A stretch of DNA of 64,000 nucleotides from Bacillota bacterium. GTDB lineage: Bacteria > Bacillota_I > Bacilli_A > RFN20 > CAG-288. The notes beneath the pieces are model-generated. The model saw nothing but the letters and a program-made list of their open reading frames with translations. It searched no databases and was not told where the DNA came from. A program made the translations under genes and the position numbers. Below, piece after piece: positions 18,357 to 27,490 of the stretch; the stretch's first letter is position 1; each line of letters starts with the position of its first letter. The stretch lies in NCBI GenBank assembly GCA_023398335.1, contig JAEWSJ010000012.1:124001-188000 (forward strand). Direction: 5' to 3'.

Positions 18357-18360
18357 TAAA

Positions 18361-19332
18361 TTATTTTTCTAATGGATGATATTCTTCTTCAACAATATAT
18401 GTAGGTCTTCCTTGAATATTGATAACAATGTTTTTGATATATAAGCAAGGAATGAATAAAAGCAATGAAATAATAGCTACAGCAACTAAGATAGTGGTAA
18501 TTATTAACCATGTCTCCGTGTTTTGTAAGAAGATAAGACCATATTGTTCTATATTGTTTAACGCAAGTATATATAACACTAAAGTTGCAATCCAACCGAG
18601 ACCAGATACAGCACCAAAGCCAATTCCAAATAACAAAGGCCAATCTAAGATGGCATCTGTAGTTGAAGCGATGGTATGACCAGCAAGATTAAAAATCTTT
18701 TTGTAGTTGTATTTAGTTTTACCAGCACCTCTATTTTGTCTTTCAAATGGAATATAGCAGGTTTTAAATCCAACATATGGAACTTCTGAACGAAGTAATC
18801 TAATCTTTTCTGGCATGCTTAATATTTTGTTTAACGCACGACGAGAAATAAGTCTAAATTGCGAAACGTTTTCCGGAATAACTTCACGACCAGAAATCTT
18901 GTTAATAAAGCGATAGAACATACCTGATGTAGTTTTCTTCATAAAGTTATCGCCATCTCTTTTGATTCTTCTTGGATTAACTACATCGTATCCTTCTTCG
19001 TATTTCTTAAGCATTTGTGGAATAAGTGAAGGTGGATCTTGTAAATCGCAATCCATAGGAATTACAACATCGCCCTTAGCTGCTCTAAGTCCAGCTTCTA
19101 AGGCTGCATCTTGTCCAAAGTTACGAGAGAAAGAAAGATAGGATACATTAGGATGGTCATTAACTATCTTGTGTAACAACTCTAATGTTTTGTCTTTCGA
19201 TCCATCATTTACGAATGTAATGTCAAAAACATATTTGTCATTAGATACAAATATATCTTTTGATTTCTCCATAAATAGTGGAAGCATTTCTTCTTCGTTG
19301 TATAACGGAACTACTATTGATACTCTTGTCAT
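18361..19332 (-). CDS. GT2 glycosyltransferase, GtrB/DPM1-like with C-terminal membrane anchor
   Basis: This 323-residue protein has an N-terminal GT-A fold (VSIVVPLYNEEEMLP, FVNDGSKDKT, then MDCDLQDPPSLIP with the metal-binding acidic residues). Two C-terminal transmembrane helices follow (about residues 230-255 and 270-295). This layout matches enzymes that transfer a sugar from a nucleotide to polyprenyl phosphate at the membrane for envelope glycan or lipid modification. The gene is monocistronic and convergent with the long phosphorylase, stops 4 bp apart. An extended -10 (TG-C-TATACT) lies upstream on the minus strand at 19418-19426. Donor sugar unknown. Confidence 0.9.
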   Translation of the reverse strand: MTRVSIVVPLYNEEEMLPLFMEKSKDIFVSNDKYVFDITFVNDGSKDKTLELLHKIVNDHPNVSYLSFSRNFGQDAALEAGLRAAKGDVVIPMDCDLQDPPSLIPQMLKKYEEGYDVVNPRRIKRDGDNFMKKTTSGMFYRFINKISGREVIPENVSQFRLISRRALNKILSMPEKIRLLRSEVPYVGFKTCYIPFERQNRGAGKTKYNYKKIFNLAGHTIASTTDAILDWPLLFGIGFGAVSGLGWIATLVLYILALNNIEQYGLIFLQNTETWLIITTILVAVAIISLLLFIPCLYIKNIVINIQGRPTYIVEEEYHPLEK

Positions 19333-19711
19333 CTTTTATACCTTTTCTAGGAATCAAATAATTTTATCTCGTGATTCCATTCCCCAAAATATGTTACGAG
19401 ATTTGATTTGTGTTTTTAGTATAGCACAACAAGAATAGATTTTTTATTCTATTCATAAAAATAAATATAGTGAAGCAATAAATCAAAATAATTATTTTTT
19501 GTCGCAAAAAAATAGTAATATTTGCGATAAGATTGCAATATAGTATTCAATTCCTTAACTTCGTTTTCTTTGTGATTTGTTTAATCTAGTCATATATGTT
19601 ATTAAAACATAATAAAATCAATCTATTTATTTGAAAAGTAATTCCATAAAGTAATTTTTCTTTATGTATTGTTTAAACTAACGTATTTTACTTAAAAATA
19701 TTAAATTGATT
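19333..19711. other. Intergenic region, 379 bp
   Basis: Very AT-rich, no open frame of note. It contains the extended -10 box of the glycosyltransferase gene (minus strand, 19418-19426) and a weak hairpin GAATAG / CTATTC near 19433-19454. I see nothing else. Confidence 0.5.
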
Positions 19712-20415
19712 TTAGAAATTTGGTTTATTTAATCTTTCGTAAACTTGAATGTAATTTTTGATATCGCTAAAAATATATTTCATTGCGGATAAATAAGAAT
19801 TAGCTAAGGCGATACGTTGATTATTTAATATTTCTTTTTTCTCTGCTGGTAAAGATACCGATTCGTAATAAAGTCCGGAAGATATTAAATAATACGTCTG
19901 GGCTATATCTGCTAAAACCGGTCCTTTACAAAGATGACTAAAATTAATAACAAATTGTTTGCTTTTATTAACGATAATATTGCATAGATGAAAATCTCCA
20001 TGAAGGAGATAATTTCCATCTGGAAGTTCATCGATCATTTTTTTACTTCAGGATTACTTGTTCGTTGGTATAGTCTAGTTTTAAACGATATCACTTCTTC
20101 TCTTAATTTATTTTTTAGTATTTTTTGATGGAGTTTTGCCATCTTGTTAATAATTAATGAAGGGGTTTTCGCCGTAAGTAGAGCATCAATTAGCATTGAA
20201 CCTCCTATTTTGTCAAAGATGATGCTGAGATTATCTTTATATGTTGTTACTAAGTGCGCACGAGGTGAATTATGACTGATGCAGTAGTACATGAGTGGTG
20301 AGTTATCATATTCACTATAGATTTTTTCTTTAGGATAGGAGGATGAAAAAGATTTAATTATGACCCCTTTGTCTTCATATATAGTTGTAGTATCACGTTT
20401 ACTTATTATTTTCAC
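19712..20415 (-). pseudogene. Frameshifted aminoglycoside/choline phosphotransferase-like kinase
   Basis: Two adjacent frames form one ancestral protein of about 234 residues. The upstream part (20415-20035, GTG start) gives the kinase N-lobe. The downstream part (20038-19712) holds the APH catalytic loop LLHGDFHLCNIIVN and the INFSHLCKGPVLADIAQTY segment. They separate at a seven-base A run on the coding strand (20038-20044), where one base restores the frame. The usual IDF metal-binding Asp is Asn here (VINFSH), so a restored protein may lack activity. It starts 5 bases after the decayed Rgg-like regulator and was probably cotranscribed. Two small real proteins are less likely. Confidence 0.8.
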
Positions 20416-20419
20416 ACCC

Positions 20420-21302
20420 TTAGTCCTCTATTTCAATGTTGTTGAGGTTTAACTCGTTGTCTAAATTTTCTAGGATGAAGTCTTTTATTTTTATTTAAAA
20501 AGTTTTTTCTATTTTATCTAAAATAGAATAGATAGTTTTGTTATGAATGGTTTTTATTTCATGACAAATGTATTTAAAAAGTAAGTGATTCATTTCGTTA
20601 ACGTTTGTATTAGTAAGTTTTAGATAGTACGCTTTATGAAAGATGTTACCAAGATAGACGAGAGCTATGGTTCATACTGGAAGTAATTCAGTTTCTTTAT
20701 CTAATAATTTTTTATATAATTCGACATCTTTTATTTGATTAAAAATATAGTAATCTAGGCAGTTTGATAAACTTAAAAGATAGAACATGATGTTGTATCG
20801 AAAATCAATATCTAGTATTTGATTTGATAAGTCTGCTAAATTATATAAAGAAGAATCAGCAAAGAGCAGATTAAGACGCATATATTGATTAAGAACGATT
20901 TTTGTACTTAAGTCATCGTATTTTTTTACTAATGGTAAGCATGAAGAAAGATATTCTTCTGTAGATATCTCTTCTAAATTAAAACGATATGTTTGTTTAT
21001 ATACATAGTAAGAATCTTTTTCAATATCACTATAGAAAGTGTATTTTTAATCGATAATCTATTTTTTGAGGAATATGTGGAGACTTTTGAAATATATCAG
21101 TATAGGACGCTAATTGACCGTAGTTTATATTCAATCTATCTAGCAACAGTGAAAGAGTGCTTAATGATATATTTTGAATGTTATTAATATATCTAAAATA
21201 TGTACGAGTAGAGATTATTCCATCGCAGAGTTCATCTACCGAAATATCATTAGTAATACGTAAGTGATCAATTATTTTGTTAAAATCATTAATTGTTTCC
21301 AT
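20420..21302 (-). pseudogene. Decayed XRE/Rgg-like transcriptional regulator
   Basis: The N-terminal frame (21302-21030) encodes a helix-turn-helix: ISVDELCDGIISTRTYFRYI and LSTLSLLLDRLNINYGQL, as in Rgg/GadR/MutR regulators. After a frameshift in the A5 run (plus-strand T at 21044-21048) the protein continues as SDIEKDSYYVYKQTYRFNLE and a helical, TPR-like C-terminus. In-frame TGA at 20672-20674 and TAA at 20495-20497 interrupt it again before the final TAA at 20420. The intact ancestor was about 290 residues, the usual length for Rgg proteins. It sat directly upstream of the frameshifted kinase. Confidence 0.8.
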
Positions 21303-21436
21303 GGTTAATTAATCCTCCAAAATAAATTTTCTTATCTTGAACTAAATCTTCTGATATAGTTGATTTAAACATTTTTCTCGATTTTCGAACATTTTTTATT
21401 TTTCGACTGCAATTTTACGTGTTATCAGCAGTTTTA

Positions 21437-21760
21437 TTAAAATGAGACAACTAGTAACATTTTGAATTTTTCAATTCCAAATACAGAGTGAGATATACCT
21501 TTTGGCATTACTAAAGTTTCTCCACTATTAAGAATGAAGGTTTGATCTCCGACGATGAATCTTCCTGTTCCTTCTAGAACAGTAACCATTGCATCTCCAG
21601 AAGATGAATGTGAAGATATCTCTTCACCTTTAGAGAAGGAGAAGACTGTTACACTTACTGATTCGTTTTGAACTAATGTTTTACTAATTACTTGACCTTC
21701 TTGATAAGTCACTAAGTTTTTAAGTTCTAGTTTGGTTTGTTTTTCAATATTTTTATACAT
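21437..21760 (-). CDS. Small cupin-domain protein
   Basis: This 107-residue protein is a single cupin barrel: EEISSHSSSGDAMVTVLEGTGRF matches cupin motif 1, and LNSGETLVMPKGISHSVFG matches motif 2 with its His. The first motif has only one of the usual metal-binding histidines (H at the SSHSS position). Such proteins often sense or protect against redox or metal stress in anaerobes. It is the third gene of the operon that begins at 22874 behind the Crp/Fnr palindrome, 19 bp after the ferredoxin-like gene. The ligand is unknown. Confidence 0.82.
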   Translation of the reverse strand: MYKNIEKQTKLELKNLVTYQEGQVISKTLVQNESVSVTVFSFSKGEEISSHSSSGDAMVTVLEGTGRFIVGDQTFILNSGETLVMPKGISHSVFGIEKFKMLLVVSF

Positions 21761-21779
21761 AAGTTTTTTTCTCTCTTTC

Positions 21780-22463
21780 TTAATCTATTATTTTTCCATC
21801 GATAGAAATTGTAATTACTTGCCACGGAATTAATTTACCACTTTTAATAAGGGCATTCTTTACTGCGTTTTCTAATCCGCAACAGCAAGGTACTTCCATT
21901 TTTAATACTGTGATATTTTTAATGTTATTTAGTTTGATGATTTCTGCGAGTTTATCGGAGTAGTCGGTATTATCTAGTTTTGGACATCCGATTAAGGTTA
22001 TTTTATCTTTCATGAAATCCTCGTGGATATTACTATAAGCGTAAGCTGTACAATCAGCTGCGATTAATAACTTGGCGTTATTAAAGTATGAAGCGTTAAG
22101 TGGAGAAAGTTTGATTTGACATGGCCATTGTTCTAAAGATGAACCAGGTCTAATATCTTTGATATTGGATGGATTAATTTTTAGCTTTTTTGGTGCTACT
22201 CCTGGGCAGGAGTTATGACATTCTTTCTTACTTTTAGCTTCTAGTACGGCTTGTTCGTTATATTCTAAAGTATCTTTTTCAATAAAAGTAATAGCTCCTT
22301 GTGGACAGGAAGGTAAACAATCTCCGAGTCCATCGCAGTAATCTTCTCTTGTTAAAGTAGCTTTACCATCTATTATTTCAATAGCTCCTTCATGGCAAGC
22401 GGAAGCACATATCCCGCAACCGTTACATTTTTCTTTGTCGATATTAATTATTCTTCTAAGCAT
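21780..22463 (-). CDS. Ferredoxin-type 4Fe-4S protein with C-terminal cysteine-rich domain
   Basis: The N-terminus holds two 4Fe-4S motifs: CNGCGICASAC (about residues 14-24) and CDGLGDCLPSC with a matching CP. The remaining 150 residues include a CHNSCPG motif, AADCTAYAYSN, IGCPKLDNTDYSDKL and VPCCCGLENAV, suggesting further metal or redox sites. Proteins of this layout are found beside hybrid-cluster (Hcp) genes and HcpR-type regulators in anaerobes. It begins 2 bases after the stop of the frameshifted Hcp-like gene, with GGAGG upstream. An electron-transfer role in nitrosative or oxidative stress is likely but inferred from context. Confidence 0.85.
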   Translation of the reverse strand: MLRRIINIDKEKCNGCGICASACHEGAIEIIDGKATLTREDYCDGLGDCLPSCPQGAITFIEKDTLEYNEQAVLEAKSKKECHNSCPGVAPKKLKINPSNIKDIRPGSSLEQWPCQIKLSPLNASYFNNAKLLIAADCTAYAYSNIHEDFMKDKITLIGCPKLDNTDYSDKLAEIIKLNNIKNITVLKMEVPCCCGLENAVKNALIKSGKLIPWQVITISIDGKIID

Positions 22464-22464
22464 T

Positions 22465-22874
22465 TTATTTTCCTCCTTCTTTTAAGAATTCTTCTAAGAT
22501 GTTGTCTTCTATGTCATATCCGAAATAGGCTAAACCTTGATAGATTAACTCGATGTGAGTTAAGGTCTTATTCTTTAAATCTTCTTGGGCGTAGTCTGTT
22601 GTTTTGGTTATTATTTTTTCTTTTAGTTCTTTATTTTTTTACTAGATCTATAAAATCTATTTATGTCGTATCTTGAGGTGTTACCACAAGGAGAAGTACA
22701 GGTTTCACAGTTTGGAGCAATAAGATGTTTTTCTTTTCTTATTAACTCTAAGGATTCAGCAGTAGGATTTGTTAAAGCTTTTAAGATAATTAAGTCAGTA
22801 TTTGGAGTCTTTCCGTTGTTTCCTGTTGCTCCAACTAGACCAATTAATTCACATATTACTTCTATCTTATTCAT
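22465..22874 (-). pseudogene. Frameshifted small cysteine protein, possibly related to the Hcp N-terminal domain
   Basis: The first frame (22874-22623) gives GLVGATGNNGKTPNTDLIIL and IAPNCETCTSPCGNTSRYD, with closely spaced cysteines. After a seven-base A run on the coding strand (plus-strand T at 22634-22640) a second frame continues with KELKEKIITKTTDYAQEDL and ends at the TAA at 22465. One extra A would give a single protein of about 136 residues. The cysteine pattern and the GKTPNTDLIILKAL stretch recall the N-terminal helical domain of hybrid-cluster proteins, but the catalytic domain is absent and I am unsure of the family. First gene of the operon behind the palindrome at 22927. Confidence 0.65.
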
Positions 22875-22906
22875 TCTTTCTCCTTTTCTCCCATTTATAT
22901 GATACT

Positions 22907-22912
22907 ATTATA
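22907..22912 (-). promoter_or_regulatory. -10 box of the Hcp-like/ferredoxin/cupin operon
   Basis: TATAAT on the minus strand. TTAACC, 16 bp further upstream, is the likely weak -35 and falls inside the palindrome at 22927-22940, so the regulator could compete with or help polymerase. Confidence 0.6.
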
Positions 22913-22926
22913 TTTGAAAGAAATAA

Positions 22927-22940
22927 GTGGTTAAAACCAC
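22927..22940. promoter_or_regulatory. Candidate Crp/Fnr-family operator in the divergent promoter
   Basis: GTGGTTAAAACCAC is a perfect 6+6 inverted repeat with a 2-bp centre, 15 bp before the Crp/Fnr gene and over the -35 region of the divergent operon. Crp/Fnr proteins bind short symmetric sites of this kind. Confidence 0.65.
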
Positions 22941-22955
22941 GAAAAGGTACTATCT

Positions 22956-23621
22956 ATGAATACTGATTTAATATTAAATTCTCATTTGTTTAAAGGATGT
23001 AATAAAGATGAATTAGATAATATCTTTAATCATCTAGATTTTAAAATTAAAACTTATATAAAAAGTGATGTTATTTTATCTCAAGGTAATACTACTTCTG
23101 AATTAGGTTTTGTTATGTCAGGTAGTGTCAGAATAGAAAATGTTGATTTTTCTGGAAATATGACAGTTTTAAGCATAGTTTCAAAAGGTGGTGTGTTTGC
23201 TGAATCATACGCTTTAGTAAAAAACGAACCATTATTAATTAATGCGATTGCAAATGAAAATTGTGAAGTAATATTTATCGATGTAAATAAGTTGTTTTGT
23301 CCATGTACACATTGTACTAGTCGTCATATTATCATTGAGAATTTACTTCATATATCCGCAAAGAAAAATATGGAGCTTTCAAAAAGAAATCTCCACATTG
23401 GATATAAGACAATAAGAGAAAGATTGTTGTCTTATTTGTCGTATCAGTCTTTGGTTAATAAGTCATTATCTTTTACTATTCCTTTTAATCGTCAGCAGTT
23501 AGCAGATTATCTTAATCTTGATCGCAGTGCGTTATCTAAGGAATTAGGTAAGATGAAAAGAGATGGAATCTTAGAGTATAAGAAGAATTATTTTAATCTA
23601 AGTAATAACGTAATACGATAA
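22956..23621 (+). CDS. Crp/Fnr-family transcriptional regulator (HcpR-like context)
   Basis: This 221-residue protein has an N-terminal cyclic-nucleotide-binding-like barrel (LGFVMSGSVRIENVDFSG, VSKGGVFAESYAL) and a C-terminal winged helix (FNRQQLADYLNLDRSALSKELGKM). Between them KLFCPCTHCTSRH carries three cysteines that could bind a cluster, haem or metal, and the dimer helix follows. Its divergent neighbours are a ferredoxin, a cupin and an Hcp-like fragment, the kind of genes controlled by HcpR regulators. The palindrome at 22927-22940 is its likely site. Signal (NO, redox or oxygen) is inferred. Confidence 0.88.
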   Translation: MNTDLILNSHLFKGCNKDELDNIFNHLDFKIKTYIKSDVILSQGNTTSELGFVMSGSVRIENVDFSGNMTVLSIVSKGGVFAESYALVKNEPLLINAIANENCEVIFIDVNKLFCPCTHCTSRHIIIENLLHISAKKNMELSKRNLHIGYKTIRERLLSYLSYQSLVNKSLSFTIPFNRQQLADYLNLDRSALSKELGKMKRDGILEYKKNYFNLSNNVIR

Positions 23622-23642
23622 TATAAACAAAGGAAAATAATT

Positions 23643-24224
23643 ATGGACAGAAACATTAAATATTACGAAGATAACGCTGATTCATTTATTGATCATACTT
23701 TCAAATGCGATATGTCAGTTCAATATGACTTTTTTGAAAAAGAATTAGTAAATAAAAGTACTATCTTAGATTTAGGTTTTGGTTCAGGAAGAGACTCCTT
23801 GTATTTCTTATCTAAAGGATATAAAGTATACGCTTTAGATCCAGTGGAAAAGTTTTGTAAGATAGCAAAAGAACTTGGAATTAAAAATGTATATCAAAGA
23901 GAAGCACAAGATATTGATTTTGTGAATATTTTTGATGGTATCTGGGCTTGTGCTTCTCTTTTACATATTCCTTCTTCTGAATTAAAAGATGTATTTAAAA
24001 GATGTTATGCAGCGTTGAAAAAAGATGGACTAATGTATGTGTCTTTTAGATATGGTGATTTTGAAGGGGTGAGAACTGATAGATGTTTTGTAGATCTTAC
24101 TGAAGAATCATTAAAAGAGTTAATAAATGATACTGGTTTTGTCTTAGATAAGTCTATGATTTCTATAGATGTAAGGCCGGATAATCAGACTAAGTGGTTA
24201 AATGCGGTTTTGAAGAAAAGATAA
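23643..24224 (+). CDS. SAM-dependent class I methyltransferase
   Basis: This 193-residue protein has motif I in ILDLGFGSGRDSLYFLSKGY (about residues 41-60), the acidic end of strand 2 in VYALDPVEKF, and the later ASLLHIP and MYVSFRYGDFEG segments of small-molecule methyltransferases of the TehB/UbiE-like group. The length fits a minimal domain. An AAGGAAAA site precedes the ATG, 21 bp after the Crp/Fnr gene, so the two are probably cotranscribed. The substrate cannot be told from sequence. It is unlikely to be a DNA methyltransferase because no target-recognition region is present. Confidence 0.85.
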   Translation: MDRNIKYYEDNADSFIDHTFKCDMSVQYDFFEKELVNKSTILDLGFGSGRDSLYFLSKGYKVYALDPVEKFCKIAKELGIKNVYQREAQDIDFVNIFDGIWACASLLHIPSSELKDVFKRCYAALKKDGLMYVSFRYGDFEGVRTDRCFVDLTEESLKELINDTGFVLDKSMISIDVRPDNQTKWLNAVLKKR

Positions 24225-24312
24225 GGTGTTTCCTGCATTTTATATTTCAAAGTGTAATTATTAATACTTATTATGTGTTTTAAAAGTCTCATTTTTGTGC
24301 TATTCTGGTCTC

Positions 24313-27117
24313 ATGAATAAATTTCTTACAAATACCTCTAAAACACGTTTTATTGATGAAATTAAGAAGAGTTTAAAAACTTGCAATAGTTTTAGTTTTT
24401 CTGTTTCGTTTATTAAGAAAGCGGGCTTAGATTTAATAAGTAGTTCTTTAGAATCGGCTTTAAGTAGAGGAGCTAAAGGAAGAATAATATGTTCTACATA
24501 TCAAAACTTCACCGATATTAGATCTCTAGAATTATTTTTATCTTGGCAAAATAAATACTCTAACTTTGAATGTAGATTAGAAGATAAATGTTTTGCTGAT
24601 AATGGATTTCACACCAAAGGATATTTATTTGAATTTGAAGATGAATATGAAGTAATAATTGGTTCTTCAAATATTACTCGTTTTGCATTGCTTAAAAATT
24701 TCGAGTGGGATATTTCCCACGTATCTAAAGATAAAAAAGAGCTATTTGAAGAAGTAATTTCAGAATTTGATTTAATCTTTAATGAAGTTTATCCTTTAAC
24801 ATCGAAGCTTATTCAACAATATAGCATGAAATTACAATATGCCATCAATAGATGGGATATGGATTATTTTATCGATGGAAATGATTTAATCAGGCCGAAT
24901 AAAATGCAACAATCAGCTTTAAAAGAACTTAGTAATTCAAGAGACAGAGGAATTGATAAGTGTTTAATTATTGCTGCAACAGCTACAGGTAAAACTTATC
25001 TTGCGGCTTTTGATGCATTAAACTTCAATGCCAAAAGATTATTATTTATAGTACATAACGATTTTATTCTTATAGAAGCTTTAAAAACTTTTCAAAAGAT
25101 TTTCGGTGGGGAAAGAACATACGGATTATTCAATGGAGATAATTTTGAGACAGACAGAGACTTTATATTCTCTACAAACTTAATGATGTCTTCTCATTTG
25201 GATATTTTTGCTAAAGATGAATTTGATTACATAATTATTGATGAAGTTCATCACGCAACAGAATCAACATATAAAGCAATTTTATCTTACTTTAAACCAC
25301 AGTTTTTATTAGGATTAACCGCTACTCCAGATCGTATGGATAATAAAGATGTTTTAAGTTTGTTTGACTATAACGTTCCTTATGAATTAAATCTAAGAGA
25401 TGCCTTAGTTAACAATCTTATAGTTCCTTTTAAATACTACGGTATTGATGATGATCTTATTGATTATCGATCTGATGCACCTGACGTATTAATTAAGTCA
25501 ATTTCACACAATTTACATTGTGATTTTATTCGTGAGCAGATTGAAAAGTATAGACCAAAAGGCAAATTAAAAGCATTAGCTTTCTGTGTAAATAGACAGC
25601 ATGCTAGAACAATGGCTGAAAAAATGAATATGTTAGGTTATCATACTTTAGCTTTAACAGGAGAAGACAATACAGGTGAAAGAATTAGAGCCTATTCATC
25701 TCTTCAAGATGATGAAGATCCATTAGAAATAATCTTCACAATCAATATAGCTAATGAAGGAGTTGATATTCCTGCAATTAATACAGTTTTATTTTTAAGA
25801 CCTACTGAATCCTCAACAATCTTTATTCAACAATTGGGACGTGGGTTAAGAAAATATAACAACAAGGATTATTTAACCGTACTAGATTTCATCGCAAATT
25901 CATATTCTCGTAGCGTTCAAATTGCGTTGGCTTTGGGGTCTTTAAAAAAGAGATCTTTTGAAGTTGATAAGGTGTCGTTGCAAAGTATGGTTATAAGTGA
26001 TTTTAAAACACTAAATCTTCCAATTGAAATTCACATAGATGAAATTGCCAAAGAAAAGATATTAAAATCAATTGAAAACACAAAGTTTAATACTAGAAAG
26101 GTATTGGCTGCAGAATATCATTCGTTTAAGAAATACTTAGATCTAAATGAAGCACCAACTCATATGGACTTTTTAGATAATCACGCTTCAGATATGTTGG
26201 TTAAATATATACGAATATACAAATCTTATTATAAGTTTTTATCAGCTGTAAATGATAACTACTATGTTTTTGACAATGAGCAATTAAAGATAATTGATCA
26301 CTTATCTTTCTTCATTCCTCTTATAAGACCATACGAATTTTTCATAGTTCGTTATTTAATATTAAATGGCAGTTCGTCAATATCAAAACTAATGGAAGAA
26401 TTAAGTGTTTATGAAATAAATAACGAAGAAAGTTTTAATCATGCGCTAAAAATGCTTCAAGCAAATAGTGAATTGTATAATCAAAATAAAAGAGATAAGT
26501 ATCCACCACTTATTGTTCAAAATGAAAATGATATATCGTTATCTTTTGATATTTCTTCTGAATTATTTAAAGATTTTTTACTTGATTTATTAAATTTTGG
26601 CTTGGGAAAATTCGACTTGGATTTTAACGATGCTACAGATAACTTGCTTCTATTTAAAGAGTATACTAGAGAACAAGCTTTTATTGCGTTAAATAATAAA
26701 TCTTTATTCTCAATGAGTGGTATAGAAAACATCAATGGTAATTATTGTTTCTTTATTGATTTAAATAAAGATTTACAAAAGAAGGATAGCTTAAAGTATA
26801 AAGATCGTTTCTTGTCCGATAGTATTCTTCAATGGGAATCACAGACTGCGACAACCATGGAAAATGGTAAAGGAAAGAAACTTGTTCAACATAAGAAAGT
26901 TAAGTTATTTGTTAGAAAAATCAAGAAGGAAGATGGTGTTGATAAACCGTATATATATCTTGGAGAAGGAACTTTAACAAATCTTAGAAATGATCCGGAT
27001 AATATTAATAAAATTGAACAAACTAAAACAGTTTTATCCGATATAGTATTAGATAATAAAATACCTAGTGAGTATTTATATGAATTTGGAGTAATAGATG
27101 ATGAAAAAACATTATAA
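24313..27117 (+). CDS. PLD-like nuclease / SF2 helicase / DUF3427 fusion, probable defence protein
   Basis: This is a protein of about 934 residues. Residues 1-150 form a phospholipase D-like domain with HTKGYLF (H100, K102) and GSSN (117-120). The superfamily 2 helicase follows: Walker A ATATGKT near 222-228, DEVHHA, LTATPDRMD, then motif VI QQLGRGLR. The last 350 residues match the DUF3427 region. Such proteins cut or remodel nucleic acid with ATP and recur in phage-defence islands, often beside a Nudix gene as here (20-base overlap). I prefer the ATG at 24313; a TTG at 24295 is in frame, and neither has a strong ribosome binding site. Defence is inferred from family and context. Confidence 0.88.
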   Translation: MNKFLTNTSKTRFIDEIKKSLKTCNSFSFSVSFIKKAGLDLISSSLESALSRGAKGRIICSTYQNFTDIRSLELFLSWQNKYSNFECRLEDKCFADNGFHTKGYLFEFEDEYEVIIGSSNITRFALLKNFEWDISHVSKDKKELFEEVISEFDLIFNEVYPLTSKLIQQYSMKLQYAINRWDMDYFIDGNDLIRPNKMQQSALKELSNSRDRGIDKCLIIAATATGKTYLAAFDALNFNAKRLLFIVHNDFILIEALKTFQKIFGGERTYGLFNGDNFETDRDFIFSTNLMMSSHLDIFAKDEFDYIIIDEVHHATESTYKAILSYFKPQFLLGLTATPDRMDNKDVLSLFDYNVPYELNLRDALVNNLIVPFKYYGIDDDLIDYRSDAPDVLIKSISHNLHCDFIREQIEKYRPKGKLKALAFCVNRQHARTMAEKMNMLGYHTLALTGEDNTGERIRAYSSLQDDEDPLEIIFTINIANEGVDIPAINTVLFLRPTESSTIFIQQLGRGLRKYNNKDYLTVLDFIANSYSRSVQIALALGSLKKRSFEVDKVSLQSMVISDFKTLNLPIEIHIDEIAKEKILKSIENTKFNTRKVLAAEYHSFKKYLDLNEAPTHMDFLDNHASDMLVKYIRIYKSYYKFLSAVNDNYYVFDNEQLKIIDHLSFFIPLIRPYEFFIVRYLILNGSSSISKLMEELSVYEINNEESFNHALKMLQANSELYNQNKRDKYPPLIVQNENDISLSFDISSELFKDFLLDLLNFGLGKFDLDFNDATDNLLLFKEYTREQAFIALNNKSLFSMSGIENINGNYCFFIDLNKDLQKKDSLKYKDRFLSDSILQWESQTATTMENGKGKKLVQHKKVKLFVRKIKKEDGVDKPYIYLGEGTLTNLRNDPDNINKIEQTKTVLSDIVLDNKIPSEYLYEFGVIDDEKTL

Positions 27118-27490
27118 CGTTGTAGCTGCAGTAATTATTATTAATGATTTGGTGTTTTGCGCTCAAAGAGGATACGGATCTCTAAAAGATAAATGGGAAT
27201 TTCCGGGTGGCAAAATAGAGCAAGGTGAAACAGAGCAAGAAGCTTTAGCAAGAGAAATTAAAGAAGAACTAGATACAGATATAGATGTTAAAGAACATCT
27301 TATAACTACTAGTTATGAATATGATGATTTTTCAATAACTCTCCATGCTTATAGATGTGAAGTTATTAAAGGTAATTTACTTAGTAATGAACACGAAGAT
27401 GAAACTTGGTGTGCAAAAGAAAATCTAATGAATAAAGATTGGTGTCCTGCCGATATTGCTATAGTAGAAAAGATACTTAATAGCTTCTAA
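27098..27490 (+). CDS. Nudix hydrolase (MutT-like nucleoside triphosphate pyrophosphohydrolase)
   Basis: The 130-residue protein has a full Nudix box at residues 37-60 (GGKIEQGETEQEALAREIKE followed by ELDT), with the usual glycine after EE replaced by Asp. The N-terminal VVAAVIIINDLVFCAQRG and LKDKWEFPGGK match MutT-type (deoxy)nucleoside triphosphate pyrophosphohydrolases. It begins inside the last 20 bases of the helicase gene, preceded by GGAG, so the two are translationally coupled. This pairing may mean that it hydrolyses a nucleotide tied to the helicase system rather than sanitising oxidised nucleotides in general. Its stop overlaps the convergent gene by 4 bases. Confidence 0.9.
   Translation: MMKKHYNVVAAVIIINDLVFCAQRGYGSLKDKWEFPGGKIEQGETEQEALAREIKEELDTDIDVKEHLITTSYEYDDFSITLHAYRCEVIKGNLLSNEHEDETWCAKENLMNKDWCPADIAIVEKILNSF

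Noticed and set aside
19433..19454. Hairpin GAATAG / CTATTC as a terminator
   Set aside because: Weak AT stem, poly-T in the loop rather than after the stem, and no gene ending nearby on the right strand.
20993..21187. 64-residue plus-strand frame opposite the Rgg-like gene
   Set aside because: It is antisense to a recognisable helix-turn-helix coding region and has no ribosome binding site.
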